Below, one piece after another: positions 9,617 through 20,392 of a DNA stretch of 64,000 nt. The notes below the pieces were generated by a model. The model made no database searches and was not told where the DNA came from. It saw only the letters and a list, made by a program, of their open reading frames with translations. Within the stretch, counting starts at the first letter, position 1. Each line of letters opens with the position of its first letter. The DNA is taken from the NCBI GenBank assembly GCA_036365455.1, contig JAWQUS010000030.1, positions 124,001 through 188,000 of the forward strand, written 5' to 3'. Both the position numbers and the translations under genes were made by a program. This DNA comes from Macrosoma leucophasiata. Lineage: Eukaryota > Arthropoda > Insecta > Lepidoptera > Hedylidae.

Positions 9617-10671
9617 ATGAGTAGCTGGGACCGAACATGCTTTTCATATTGTTCAGCTCACTTTGATACTGTTTCACATACTTAAGCGTATCGATTGCGT
9701 TAGGAGTTACGACGTCTCAGAATATTATTATTTCTCTTATCTGCGTTACGTCATTCAAAGTTTGCTCAAAAGACTCACTCATCTTTATCATCAAAGTCAC
9801 TCTTATTTTGACTACTCAGTTAGTGTTTAAGATTTCAGTCAAGGTATTCTGTACTTACCGTTAAATTGAATCTGTAGCTCTAGAATCGATTTTTTTTACA
9901 GAGTCTATACATGTACCTACTAGATAAATATGAACGTTGCAACACTAGATGCTAGGTACACTTTCAAAATTTTAAAGAGTAACTTTATTTATACTATAAA
10001 CATTTGTATGGAGCAAATGATTGCATATTAGACATCCAAAGAAAAGTCGTTCTTAAAGATGAGTAAATTACCTTAAAATTTTTAAACGATTAGTTTTAAA
10101 ATTTTCAACCCACTCACATTATCACGATGCAAAATATTATGATGACGCTCGTTGATCAATTAAATATCCAATTTCAGTTCCAGCAAAATAAAACCTTTAA
10201 TTAAAATATTTAAAAACTTAGACCTCTAAAGCAAACAAACAGCTCCGCAATCCCACGCGTAATATGCGATGAATCTAAGCTAAGTGTTGCAAATGCAAGG
10301 GTGTAATGTAAATAGGACGACGCGGCGCGAGCTGCGAGCTACCGCCGGCCGTTAACGAGCCTCGCCCGCGCCGCGCCGTCTGCATGCCTTGAGCTTTCTT
10401 TTATATTGTGTAAACGTTTTCTTGTATCTTAAACTCGTCTTCTTTTTTTAATATCCTCAAATCTTGGATGTTGTCTACTTTTGAGTTTGCTTTGCTGTTA
10501 ACTTGTTTCACTTTCTTTTTTTGTTAAGTTATTCGTTTTTGTTACATTTGTTAGTTCTTATACACTATTTATGATTTTAATTTTGTATCTATGTTTATTT
10601 TTTGTTATTTTATGAGTTTTCTATATTTAAATGCTGTAATAATATTTTATTTTTAGGTTTCGTGACCTACA
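9617..10671 (+). other. Probable 3' untranslated region of the Dok-7-like gene
   Basis: About 1 kb of AT-rich sequence without recognised transposons, directly after the stop codon. Candidate poly(A) signals AATAAA lie at 10187-10192 and 10680-10685, the latter inside an interspersed repeat. A short GC-rich island sits at 10315-10385. The true transcript end cannot be fixed from sequence alone. Confidence 0.5.
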
Positions 10672-10815
10672 CTCATTGAAATAAAATATTTTTACGGCTT
10701 TATTTCGCGTTTGTATATGAAAGTTAAATGATTACTTAAAATCAACCCGACATTTTCTTTGTTAAACTGTTTTCGTACAGTAAACTTTTCTATCGCTTTT
10801 CGACTTTTGTCTCAG
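10672..10815 (+). repeat. Interspersed repeat family H, copy 1
   Basis: GAAATAAAATATTTTTACGG, then TTTCGCGT and CAACCCGACATTTTC, matches 46217-46335 and, inverted, 60535-60640, where the block reads CCGACGTTTC. The copy supplies an AATAAA just after the host gene's candidate 3' UTR. Confidence 0.5.
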
Positions 10816-12998
10816 GCAGGCTCACAAATTGATTTACAAATGTTATATATATCTAAAAATTGAGATTATTCTTAATCTATGTACCTATTGTACTGTGATT
10901 TCAGTAGGGGATAACATTGGATTATACATGTTAAATATTTTATTATGACCTATGTACAACTTATTATTTGTAAAGTGTAAACAGTATGAAAATCATGTAA
11001 TGCGGTAACAGTGTCAATCGTGCCATTTATATTTTAAGTGTTGTGAATATTATTTCCTAAATTTAAATCACTTTTCCTCATATCTGTCTTATTTACTTAA
11101 ATTATTTTAAAAGTAACATTTCTGCCCCGTCACGGTTTATCTTAAGTACGATCCGTCCACTCGACGCCGTCTCCGCCGAGTCTGCGGCGACCTGCGTCGT
11201 CATCCCCGTCTTCATCCCCATTGCTATTCCCATATCTCCCTCTTCCTCATCCTTACTTTCATTCATTAATTTTACTGACTTTTAAAAATTGTATTAACTT
11301 TAGTTAGAATGAAGAGCTAAGGAAATTTGGATGTTCTTAAAGATATTTTGAATAATTTTAATTTAGAAAAGATTCAGTAGCTTGAATATTTGCTCTTCAT
11401 TATAACTTTGTCGAAAATTGTACTTAATTGTAAATTGGATAGTGCCAAAGTCGTTAATCGTATAGCATTTTACAAACCTTATAGTAACTTCATATTGAAA
11501 CATAAACGAATTATAAGACAGGTGAATGTAACAGTTTAACTATGCACCGCCGACGATAGCCTAAGACTCCGCCAAATGTAATTACTTCTAGTCATTTTGC
11601 AATTTACCTTAACGACTTACTATGTAAATATATCTAGAGATGTATTATTATATTATTAAATGAATCTCTACGTACAACGACTCTCTCGTCTATCTGTTGA
11701 CGATGTAATATTTTGATATTCGGAGTTTATTTGAAACGTTCGTGTGTTGTTCTGCCGCGGAGTGGAGCTCGCGGCGCATATAGCAATAAGCAGTGCAACT
11801 GAAGGTGATTCTCGTATATATACAGTATACATGTATAACATAGTTCGCGTAGAGTGGAGAGCGAGTAGCGGCGCCGGCCGGCGGCCGAGACTGGACTGGC
11901 AAGCAGGTTGTTTAGACTTTACGCTAGAATGAATTTATAATTAAACTAACGTTAACGAATTCAAATTTCTGAATAAAATTGTGAATAAATTCAGCGGTTT
12001 GTTTCATTTAGTGCCTAATTAGGAGAACGAGTGGGTCGTCGAGCCTCTGCAGTAATGACGTCGACGAAAAATTCTCCCGCTCCAATTGTATCGCTTCCTC
12101 GGATGACAAAGAAAAATTGGCTTTTTAAAATGATGAAACCGGGAGTGAGGGGTCGCCGGGGGAAGGGGGGGGGGGTTGTTGCGTGTTAATTAGCGGCGGC
12201 GTGTTGCTGCAGCGCTGCAAGCCTTCGTTTAATGAAGGCTGCTCACCGTTTCAACTCGCTGCCCTCCGCATAATTACACATCGCTTTACATTGAATGATC
12301 ACCATTTAAGTCGGAAAGAAAGGCGACATAAACATCGGTGTCGTAGACTGCAGTTCCGATGCCAACTGACGTGATACACCGTTTGAAATCCTCTATTTTA
12401 ATGAGTTAACTGCTACGAATAAATTAGCGAAAATATGGATTGTTGTTTCTGTTACTAGCGTTACAAACCACAATCTAACAGTGACACCCAACAATAACCG
12501 AATAAACAGACCATGCGCTGAGCTATTGTGTAAAAACTTTGAACAATTTTGACGATTAACGATACCTAGGTATAGAACTATAGCTTACTAAAGTAGCGCT
12601 GTAAACTGCCCTTTTGCAGCAGGTAGTAATGTGATCGTATCTGCTTAACCTGAACTTTGCCATTTAAGCACTGCCATCAATAAATGATAATATACGTTTA
12701 TAATAATATACAAATATTCTTAGATAACAATGGTAATCTGCGTCATGCACACAAATCCAGTTTACGACGCAATCGTGGGATTTATAGTTATTGGTTTATC
12801 TGAGAAATATAAGTAAGGAAAATAAGCCCCTGATAGACAATGAAACATTGATAAGATTATTGGTCTAACATTGGCTCGTTGAATGATTCTCATGAACACT
12901 TTTTTATTATCATGTTTATTTCACCCTAAATCACTAAGATGACTAAATTAGTCTGACATAATTTGAAGCGGTTTCAAAAGTCTAAAATGGCGTGCATA
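10816..12998. other. Unassigned region downstream of the Dok-7-like gene
   Basis: No open frame with recognisable protein and no named repeat. Notable spots are a GC-rich block at 11125-11210 with CGCCGTCTCCGCCGAG, a GC island with an upstream TATATATA at 11744-11900, a run of eleven G at 12165-12175, and AATAAA at 11972-11977. Part of it could still be host 3' UTR or a neighbouring gene's promoter. Confidence 0.5.
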
Positions 12999-13095
12999 TT
13001 TATTTTATGCCAACAAGCATGCAATTTGACGTGGGTGGTTGGATACTGTTGGATACTTAACATCTGTGGATGGATACTGCAGCCTAAAGATATCT
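12999..13095 (+). repeat. Family A remnant
   Basis: CAACAAGCATGCAATTTGACG and ACTGCAGCCTA keep the order of the start of family A; the rest is lost. Low similarity. Confidence 0.5.
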
Positions 13096-13394
13096 ACAAG
13101 AAAGATATCTCCTCAATATTTTAAGTACCGCTTTAATTATGTATCTGACCTTCATTCTCTTTCACTTCTAACCAAGTTAAGTATTATTACCTCAATTTAT
13201 AACATTTATATATATTTTCCTATTACCTTTTTGCCATATTCATCCGCTTAGTGCCTCTTCAGTATACCTGTATTGTCTCGTTTTATTGTAAATGTTTTTT
13301 GTTTTTTTTTAATGTTATTTTTAGTTTTACTAGTATATTGCTACATAGCTTTAACTTTAATTTAGTACACCCTACCTGCTTCTTAATTTATTAT

Positions 13395-13523
13395 CCTTTA
13401 CCAGGTTGACTGGAAGAAATCGCTGCCTGAGCGATAAGGCCGCCCACTGTACCTTTTTCTGTTATTTCTGTTTTTTTGTTATGTATTTCCTGTTTACTGG
13501 TGTACAATAAAGAATATATTATT
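13395..13523 (+). repeat. LINE-type 3' tail fragment
   Basis: CTTTACCAGGTTGACTGGAAG, then a GCGATAAGGCCGCC segment and GTGTACAATAAAGAATA. It looks like the 3' end of a polyadenylated non-LTR element. Family not assigned. Confidence 0.5.
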
Positions 13524-14067
13524 ATGTCTCTCGTCAGCACGGGGTCCAATTTGAACCCCGGACCTTTGTCAGGCTTGCGCGGGGACATGGGGAGTCCAAC
13601 ACGTAGAGGCCCTTTCGAGAATTTTGATCTACTTTGTAATGGGTTATATTCGGCGGGACCTCTCTCTGGCCGCATCAATAGTTAATACAGACACAGACAG
13701 ACCCCGCAGAATATAATGGGACTATTGTAATGAAAAGTGATTTGCCAAACTTTGGGCTATGTGGGTGAACTGGGGGGACTAGCTGGCTGGGCCTATGGAG
13801 TGAGATCCGGCACCTGCCTATATTCAACATCTCACATTATCGAATCCTACTTTAGGCAGGTGGTGACTCGCCTCTCCTTGGTGGGCCCCCCAAACAGCCA
13901 ACCCGATGGTCGACGGGGGGCAACACTGTTGAGAGAGGCTGGGGGTGTCGAGAGGTGTGGCCCCGGTTTCACCATCACGAGCGAGTAATCTCGAGCTCGG
14001 AGCGGGCTTCCCCGCTATTATGCCTTTAGACACTTCCACCCCCGAGTGTATGGCTCTTGCAGAAATT
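13524..14067 (+). repeat. Element J, copy 1
   Basis: This 544-bp block is nearly identical, inverted, to 47570-48111. It starts ATGTCTCTCGTCAGCACGGG and ends GGCTCTTGCAGAAATT. Short open frames exist on both strands in both copies, but no domain was recognised. Its GC content (about half) contrasts with the surroundings. Confidence 0.5.
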
Positions 14068-14316
14068 TAGACAACAGCCTATTATCCAAATTTCTGCAAA
14101 TGCCATACCTCTAGCGCCCCACTCTGACCAGCCAATGAAGGCAAGCCAGAGGTGAGAGACCTGATGCTCTGTCCGGCCGTACCTCTGTGTGGCGGACGAG
14201 GCGGAGCCCAGTTCTCTCGGAGGAACTCGAGATGATGGTAGGGGGTGGTGTCGCTACTCACCAACGGCTCGCCACAAGCTGCTCTGCCCCCTATATTATT
14301 ATTATTATTATTACAT
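14068..14316 (+). repeat. Continuation of element J with ATT tail (LINE 3' end)
   Basis: After the part shared with the other copy, the sequence runs through CTCACCAACGGCTCGCCAC and CTGCTCTGCCCCCT and ends in an ATT microsatellite at about 14292-14313. That is a typical 3' terminus of a non-LTR element. This suggests that J is the 3' untranslated part of a LINE. Confidence 0.5.
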
Positions 14317-14437
14317 AAGAACCAGAAGAAAAATGCACATGTATTGCCTCTCATTTTAGGTAAACAGCAATGTACTACTAAGTGGCTTCCAAATTTATGG
14401 CCACCGAATACGGTTGCTGATGCCTAATTTAATTGGC

Positions 14438-14598
14438 ACTGTGATAACTTTCACAAGGCCACATATTACCGTATAACCGGAACACGATAAAACTAATTTA
14501 TCACTTTTTGGCGGCAGATAGATTAAGTAATTCGGTGCGTACGCCCTTGAGCATCAATATTGGAACTTTATCACCAGTACAGGCACCAGTTTATAAAC
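14438..14598 (+). repeat. Family A, degenerate copy
   Basis: ACCGGAACACGATAAAAC, GGCGGCAGATAGATTAAG and ACTTTATCACCAGTAC follow the order of the second half of family A with many changes. Confidence 0.5.
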
Positions 14599-15456
14599 AG
14601 TAAGGCATTCAAAAGAAGCACGAGAGGATGGTAGTGTAGTGCCCTGCTAATCTAATGTCGGACTTTGTGTAAGGAACAGTGGCGGGACTTGAAGGTCGCC
14701 GTATAATACGAGTATCTATACATATAATAATGTAGGTTTTGTTTTCTTAAATAACAGACTAAGTACTACATTTTGTTTCAAGTTTTTCCATTTGCACCTT
14801 CCAAAACGCTGTTCCAATACCCAAACGTTTGCTGTCAGAGAATGCCTTGTGGCATTAAGCCCGCCTTATGTACTGAGTGCATTAAAGTGTAAATAAATAA
14901 ATAAGTAATAGGCATATACTGTTCGGGTGCTTTATGGAATCACTTTTGGTAGCGTTTGTGTTTTTATACGCATTTAACATAAGCATACTGTTACCGGTTA
15001 TGCGGTATCGCAGTACAGCAAAGAAGTTTTAGCCACCAAACCGAATGCCCGTGTGTAAGAAGGGTTCACAGACGGCGAGCCAACCAATCTTCACTGACAC
15101 ATACTAAAATGAGAATTGCTCTTTTAATCACCGAGGCAGTATCTCATATCCTTAAACACCTCAAAACGAACTACAACAGGACTCCCTTCAGTGTAATCTC
15201 AACATGAGGGGAACAACGAATTTGAAAACATTTCTCGACGGACTCGCAGTGAGCGCGTATGTTACACAGTGTAAGTGGGTATATCATTAGTTTTATTTGG
15301 ATCTAAGTTGTGGACGGAGCTTCCCATTCTTAAATGAAAATAGCCGTTACGTTCCTTTGGTTATTTACCTAAAATACATGTAATATTATTTAAGTTATAA
15401 AGGTTATCATTATCCACGATGACGGGATTTTTAGCTTGACCTTTTTTATGTCATGA
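14599..15456. other. Unassigned, with a LINE 3'-end fragment
   Basis: 14825-14910 reads GCCTTGTGGCATTAAGCCCG, then GCATTAAAGTGTAAATAAATA, like a TAAA-tailed LINE end. The rest shows nothing recognised. Confidence 0.5.
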
Positions 15457-15570
15457 AGTGGCAAACAAGCGTACGTAAGTTCACATTGATGGTAAATATT
15501 ACTGTAGCCTATAAGCATCTACATCAAACCAGAGTTACAAATGCCACTTCTGAGGCCTAAGTTGTTTTGT
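15457..15570 (+). repeat. Family A, 5' fragment
   Basis: GAAGTGGCAAACAAGCGTACG, then TTCACATTGATGGTAA and TTCTGAGGCCTAAG match the first half of family A. Confidence 0.5.
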
Positions 15571-15944
15571 CGCTATTAAATCCAAAGAATCTCTCTTGGG
15601 CACCCGTATTATTATGAACCCTGAACCGTACCAACTAACGAGAAATCTCATTGAATTTATGCTAACCTACATTCGGGTGTCTATTAGAGAAATAAAACCA
15701 GGTTAAAACTTTGATCGCGACTCCCTCGAGCACTCTTCAGCTCGGCTAACCTGTAAATTATTACGAAAGCACGCTCCATTCTACATTTGTTTATGGCATT
15801 TGAAATATTTTCAAATAGAGAATATTTTATATGATCTGTGTCTAATTTAGTAGCGTTTAATTGAAGTGTAGCTCTCATGAATAAATGAATGGGATTACTA
15901 GACACTACAAAGGCGTGACGTGATAACCCCATCGCATTTATCAT
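15571..15944. other. Unassigned spacer
   Basis: No recognised gene or repeat; the open frame on the minus strand here has no recognisable motif. Confidence 0.5.
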
Positions 15945-16005
15945 AATAATATAATAATGGAAATCCTTGATACGTCCCACAGCTGGGCACGAGTCTCTCC
16001 CTTTT
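15945..16005 (-). repeat. 3' fragment of the 5S-derived SINE
   Basis: ATAATAATGG then CGTCCCACAGCTGGGCACGA and GTCTCTCCCTTTTT is the reverse complement of the tail of the element at 34275-34618. It directly abuts a family C copy. Confidence 0.5.
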
Positions 16006-16297
16006 TGGGAGGAGGCCTCGCCCTTCCCTGGAGGAGAATTCTTCCGCTAGAGCAGTCAGTCAACCAAACAATGGCGGTCACACCATTCCAATAAGACGGT
16101 AGTAAATATAACAACGCGGGATGGGCAGCAGTGTCCCGCGATAAAACTACCGCCACTGTGATCGCCAGCTCACCTGCCAAGCGTGGCGATTATGGCATAA
16201 TCTCTATTAATGTCGCACAACACTGTTGTCAGCGTCTTTAGGAAAGGCTTTTGTCCAGGAGTGAAAGTCTTTCGACTGAAATGATGATGATGATGAA
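15966..16297 (+). mobile_element. SINE-like family C, near-full copy
   Basis: Runs from GGAGGAGAATTCTTCCGC through CAGTCAGTCAACCAAACAATG, GCGGGATGGGCAGCAG, and GTCCCGCGATAAAACTACCG to an ATG ATG ATG microsatellite tail at 16280-16297. The simple-repeat tail is typical of a LINE-mobilised SINE. A pol III promoter was not identified. Confidence 0.5.
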
Positions 16298-17670
16298 TGA
16301 GTACTGGTGATACATACATACGAATCCTCCAATTATCCAATCCCTGCTTCTCTGGTATTCTTGAAAAGTCAAAGAAATATCTGGGACTCCAAACAAAAGA
16401 TAACTGGCGATCCGTATGAACATGAATATATAATATGCCTATTACTTAGGGATATAGTGACGTCACCTTTTTTTATTTTGAACATTCAGAAAACCAAAGT
16501 GAGAACATGTAGTCCAACTGTCCAGTGACAATTTCACAGCGGTGGAGCACCCAGGTAAGTGAATGTAATGCGTTTTCAACGGAATCTCGCAGCGAGCGCG
16601 CGTGATAGCGAGTTAGCGACTTAATTTTATTTTGACCAAAGTTGCGAACGGCTGCGGCTGCACAATTTCACTATTTGCTAAACGTGCCTCCACTGTAAAT
16701 TTATACAACGATATTTTTAGTACAACGACAATCTGAAAATATATTGTGCAAAATCATCATTTTGACTTAAAGACAGGTTCGAGCTCGCGGGCTATGACTG
16801 TTTTACGAACGTAAGTTTGAATGTAACTCGATAGGAAATACTTGAAACATAGTTCCATTCCCGCGTAACTTGTCCCTGCGAGCCGAAGCACACGTACACG
16901 TTGGTCAACAAACAGCGCCCGCACGCGACCCAATGAGCCATGCGACGCGACAACCAAACAACTGCCCGCATACAAACACGTCGCTACAGTTAAATCAGAA
17001 AACAGTAAATTAAAATTTTACTGTAAAGCACATTTTTTAGCTCAGGCAAGTGTTATGCAACCCGCATGTTAGTACGTTTTGCTAACTGATGATTTACCGC
17101 ACTCGAGCCAATGAGCCCTGGGATGTTCAAGGCTGCTTATGTTTAATTAATGTCGATGGGGAATACCAGAAACTCAGTTGTATTCCCTCGTACTTGTCAC
17201 CTGAATGAAATACCCAAAAACTAAATTAAAGAAATACAATGCCAAGTTGAGCTTTTGAAACTATAAACTGATCGTCAGTTGTGAAACAGTAGGTACCTAC
17301 TAGTGTTTAACGTAATTTCGCACTAGTCGCCCACTTGACCTCACCTCGTCCTGTTCTATTTCTCGAAAAGACAGTTGTAAACGAAAATTAAAATAAGAGA
17401 AATCTCGTACATTATTCCTCATAATATTTATTTTTTAACTGCTTCAATTTTAGGTAACTTTAACACAGTAAGCAATTTAAAAATACAACTCCTCAAATAT
17501 AAGGCGTCCGCCAATCTCGTAACTTCTTGTTGTGTATTATAATTATAAGTAACGAGAATCATGGCTTGATTAGTTTTGTCTTCTTGATGTATAATGTAGG
17601 TATTGTTGTAGATAGATAACCGCCAAATAGATGTAGTACACCGCCGGCAGACCCGCGGTTCTTAGTCAGT
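16298..17670. other. Unassigned region
   Basis: No recognised gene. A CACCCAGGTAAGTG donor-like site occurs at 16548-16561, followed by GC-rich sequence, but no exon could be supported. Short open frames have no motif. Confidence 0.5.
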
Positions 17671-17735
17671 TAAATGCATGCATTCACACTCTACCCCTTC
17701 GGGGAATGCAAGCGTGAAGTAACGTATAATTACAT
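17671..17735 (+). repeat. SINE family B, 3' fragment
   Basis: AAATGCATGCATTCACACTC, then TACCCCTTCGGGGAATGCAA and GTGAAGTAACGTATAA match the 3' end of the full copy at 49196-49503. Confidence 0.5.
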
Positions 17736-18244
17736 GCAGTTGGGCAGAAAAATAAATGGTTATACTAGCTTAAGGTTCCGGACTCGAACGCTGGATCAAA
17801 TAGTTGATGAGCTAACGAAGAGAGATATATTGGATTATTAAAATTGAAAATATAGGTACCTCTTAATATTATCGGAGTTGTAAAACTTTAATTATCCATG
17901 TTACTCAAAACACATATTTTATAAAACAAACATAAGTAGCTGCGTCTTTGGTAAATACAGTTTTTCGTCAAAAAACAATCCACAGTTTTCATCGCGAGCT
18001 ATCTCTTCGAAGTGATGCAGGGGTGAAGTTATTTTTCTGTGAAAAACGTAGCCAACCATAACCAGCATTCCTAAATTTGGGCCAAATAAAACTAGCGCCG
18101 TCCTCGGTAACTCAGTTACGCGCGCTCTCTGCGAGAGTGCAAAACGCGGCACATCCCGCGCCGCGGCTTGACGGCATGCAGCACTCCGTTGCAATGGGAT
18201 TTTTGCTGGCCAGAGTAACAGTGTTGTTGGCTCAGTTAAGTGTT
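17736..18244. other. Unassigned spacer
   Basis: No gene or family recognised; a GC-rich patch at 18100-18180 (GCGCGCTCTCTGCGAGAGTG) has no coding signal. Confidence 0.5.
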
Positions 18245-18556
18245 AACGTAACTTCACGCCCGTGATCCCCGAAGGGGTAGGCAGAGGTAAATGCATGCAT
18301 TCAAGCAAACATGCAAACACTCACGATTGGCCGGTTACTTTTTTGGCACATGTAACAGGAGCCTGTTGACATCTCCGGGCACATTACCAAACTTCGAGGT
18401 ACTTGGGTAATTTCCAGAAAATGGGAAAATCCCAATAGAACCAGAGATAAAGGACTTTACACAATTATCTCTGATAACCCCCTACCCGGGAATCAAACCC
18501 AGGACATCAGCGTAGTAGTAGTGGCCTGCTACTATTAGACTACCGAGGCCGTTTGG
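18245..18556 (-). mobile_element. tRNA-derived SINE, family B, near-full copy
   Basis: On the minus strand it has a TAGTCTAATAGTAG A-box region, GGTTTGATTCCCGGG B box (seen as CCCGGGAATCAAACC at 18485-18499), the long body, and the TACCCCTTCGGGG terminus. It matches the 49196 copy in reverse. Confidence 0.5.
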
Positions 18557-18587
18557 ACCGAGGAGTTACATACTTTCACAAATTTAA

Positions 18588-18883
18588 AGGCTTCGGGATG
18601 TGACGACTCTATCGCCTTCAAGTGGAACTCTTCAGCTACAGTAGTCAGTCAACCGAACAATGGCGGTGAAACCATTCCAGTAAGGCGGTAGTAATTATAA
18701 ATAACACGGGATGGGCAGCAGCATCCCGCGATGAAACTATATGTACTTCGATTGCCAGTCGGCCTGCCGAGCGTGGCAATTATGACAAATTCTCCCCTAA
18801 TGACGCGCGACACTGTAGTGGGCATCTTCGGGAAGGCTTTGTCCAGCTGTGGACGTCTTTCAGCTGGAGAGATGATGATGATG
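18588..18883 (+). mobile_element. SINE-like family C, copy 2
   Basis: Contains AGTCAGTCAACCGAACAATG, GCGGTAGTAATTATAAAT, GCGTGGCAATTATGACAAAT, and ends GGAGAGATGATGATGATG. It sits head to tail-side next to the family B copy. Confidence 0.5.
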
Positions 18884-19099
18884 CTTTCATTCAGCCACAT
18901 ACCGTTTCGGTTCCATGCAAGATCCCGTCTAGTGATGTATGTATAGGGCATGTTCACACGTCCAACAAACTGTTACGGTATCTGTAAAAAAGGGTTAACT
19001 TGCAGTGAAGTTTGAGAAATTTTATGGCTCGAATATAGTAATATAACTTGATAAAGGGCTAGACGGAAGTAAAAGAGATAACTGCACGCAATATTTTGC

Positions 19100-19350
19100 C
19101 AACTGCAGTCAGATAATCATAATCATAAATCATAAATCATTTATTTACTAGAATGTAGTGGCTACAGGTGGTAAAAAAAATAATGGAAACTATAACATTC
19201 TACCATAACAATGGTGTGTAAAATATTATGCATATCCTTAAACTATTGAAATTCACACATAAATGACACCTCAGTCTGTCCAAGACCACGGAAGCTGACA
19301 AGCAATCGAAACGAAGGGTTGATTTTAAATAATCTTCTTGGTTTAATATA
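19100..19350 (-). repeat. 3' end of a CR1-like LINE
   Basis: ATAATCATAATCATAAATCAT followed by TTTATTTACTAGAATG resembles the reverse-oriented 3' terminus at 3361 (repeated six-base units, then TCATTTATT). No coding part remains. Confidence 0.5.
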
Positions 19351-19819
19351 TGCGAGATATATCCTAAAACTAGTATTATTTAAAAAAGCAATTAAGTGGT
19401 TACATGTGTTGTTATTTTTTTATGATAATTGGTAATAGTAACCTAGATACGTCTTGATATCAAACATATTTGATTATGTCTGCACAAACACATCTTAATC
19501 CACGCAGTTTCTAGCCATTAACACAACATAACAATAACTTCCAGCGGCACGAGTCAGGCATTCCATCAACGGTCTATTATGTATCAATAGCAATTGCAAT
19601 TGCTGCCTTATACAAGCCAATTTGTAATATATTTGTTTGTAAACAGAATCCAAACTGGTTTAACTGTAATAACATAAAGGGACTCGTGAATCGTAACACG
19701 GATTGTAATGTGATTGTATTATGTTTTAATTACTGGTTTACAACACACAACAAGTTCGATAGACTTATACTGTAAAATACATTTGAATACGCATTTATTT
19801 AAACATAAAATCACGCCAA
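19351..19819. other. Unassigned spacer
   Basis: AT-rich, nothing recognised. Confidence 0.5.
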
Positions 19820-20028
19820 TTGCCTAACTAGCATAGTTGGTAATAGATGGCGCTGCTGCTACCATACAGCAATGCAATAGATGTGAAGGAAAGATTTGAC
19901 AAATCGGGCAGGGCTTCAGTAGCTCAATTGGAAGAGCGGCTGGACTAGATTCCCAGTAGGTCGCGAGTTCGAGTCTCGCCTGAAGTCAAATTTTTCTTTC
20001 CATTATTCTTTAAAAATAAAAATAAAAT
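19820..20028 (+). mobile_element. tRNA-like repeat family D, copy 1
   Basis: The tRNA-like core is 19912-19987: acceptor-like ends GGCTTCA and TGAAGTC, A box TAGCTCAATTGGAAGAGC, B box GAGTTCGAGTC within a perfect 5-bp T stem. It is preceded by a constant leader with GATGGCGCTGCTGCTACCAT and followed by AAATTTTTCTTTCC. Leader and tail recur at other copies, so this is a mobile repeat and not a lone tRNA gene. The putative anticodon loop is odd (nine unpaired bases, or seven above an A-C mismatch). Confidence 0.5.
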
Positions 20029-20050
20029 CACGACTTAGCTGCAAGATAGT

Positions 20051-20155
20051 TTACCTCTAAACCCGGCCGTACGTACTTTTGCCCTGTAATTGCCGACATA
20101 AAGGCATAATGCCTTAGACCTCAGGAGTGTCACTGCACTATCTTCGCAGTGGCGT
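20051..20155 (-). repeat. Family A remnant
   Basis: CCCTGTAATTGCCGACATAAAGG, then TAATGCCTTAGACCTCAGGA, is the reversed middle of family A. Confidence 0.5.
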
Positions 20156-20185
20156 GGCGCCCGCTAAGCAATTTTGGGTTATTTA

Positions 20186-20392
20186 AACATTGGAGAGGGT
20201 GTCATCTCCAAACGGGTGGCACCCGGTGCGGATAAAACTGCCGCCACTGCAATCACCAATCCGCATGCCATGCGTGGCAATTAGGTATGACACATTTTGC
20301 ACAAAATTATGCACAGCACTGTTGTGGGCTCTTATGGGAAGACCATGTCCAGCAATGGACGTCTTTCCTCTGAAGTGACGATGATGATAACA
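20186..20392 (+). repeat. SINE-like family C, 3' half
   Basis: AACTGCCGCCACTGCAATCA, then GCGTGGCAATTAGG, GTCCAGCAATGGACGTCTTT and GACGATGATGAT match the 3' half of family C. Confidence 0.5.

Noticed and set aside
11744..11932. Promoter and first exon of a neighbouring gene
   Set aside because: GC island and TATATATA are suggestive, but no initiator, coding frame or splice partner can be shown.
12160..12176. G-run as a meaningful quadruplex
   Set aside because: A single homopolymer run with one short G neighbour; too little to claim structure.
13737..14039. Protein-coding gene in element J (open frames on both strands)
   Set aside because: The same frames occur in the second copy, but no domain is visible and the block looks like a LINE 3' UTR.
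16540..16700. Non-coding first exon with GTAAGT donor
   Set aside because: A lone donor-like site without promoter, frame or acceptor partner.
19912..19987. Functional tRNA gene
   Set aside because: The core recurs with the same leader and tail at 30, 45 and 52 kb and has an irregular anticodon arm, so it is treated as a SINE-like repeat.
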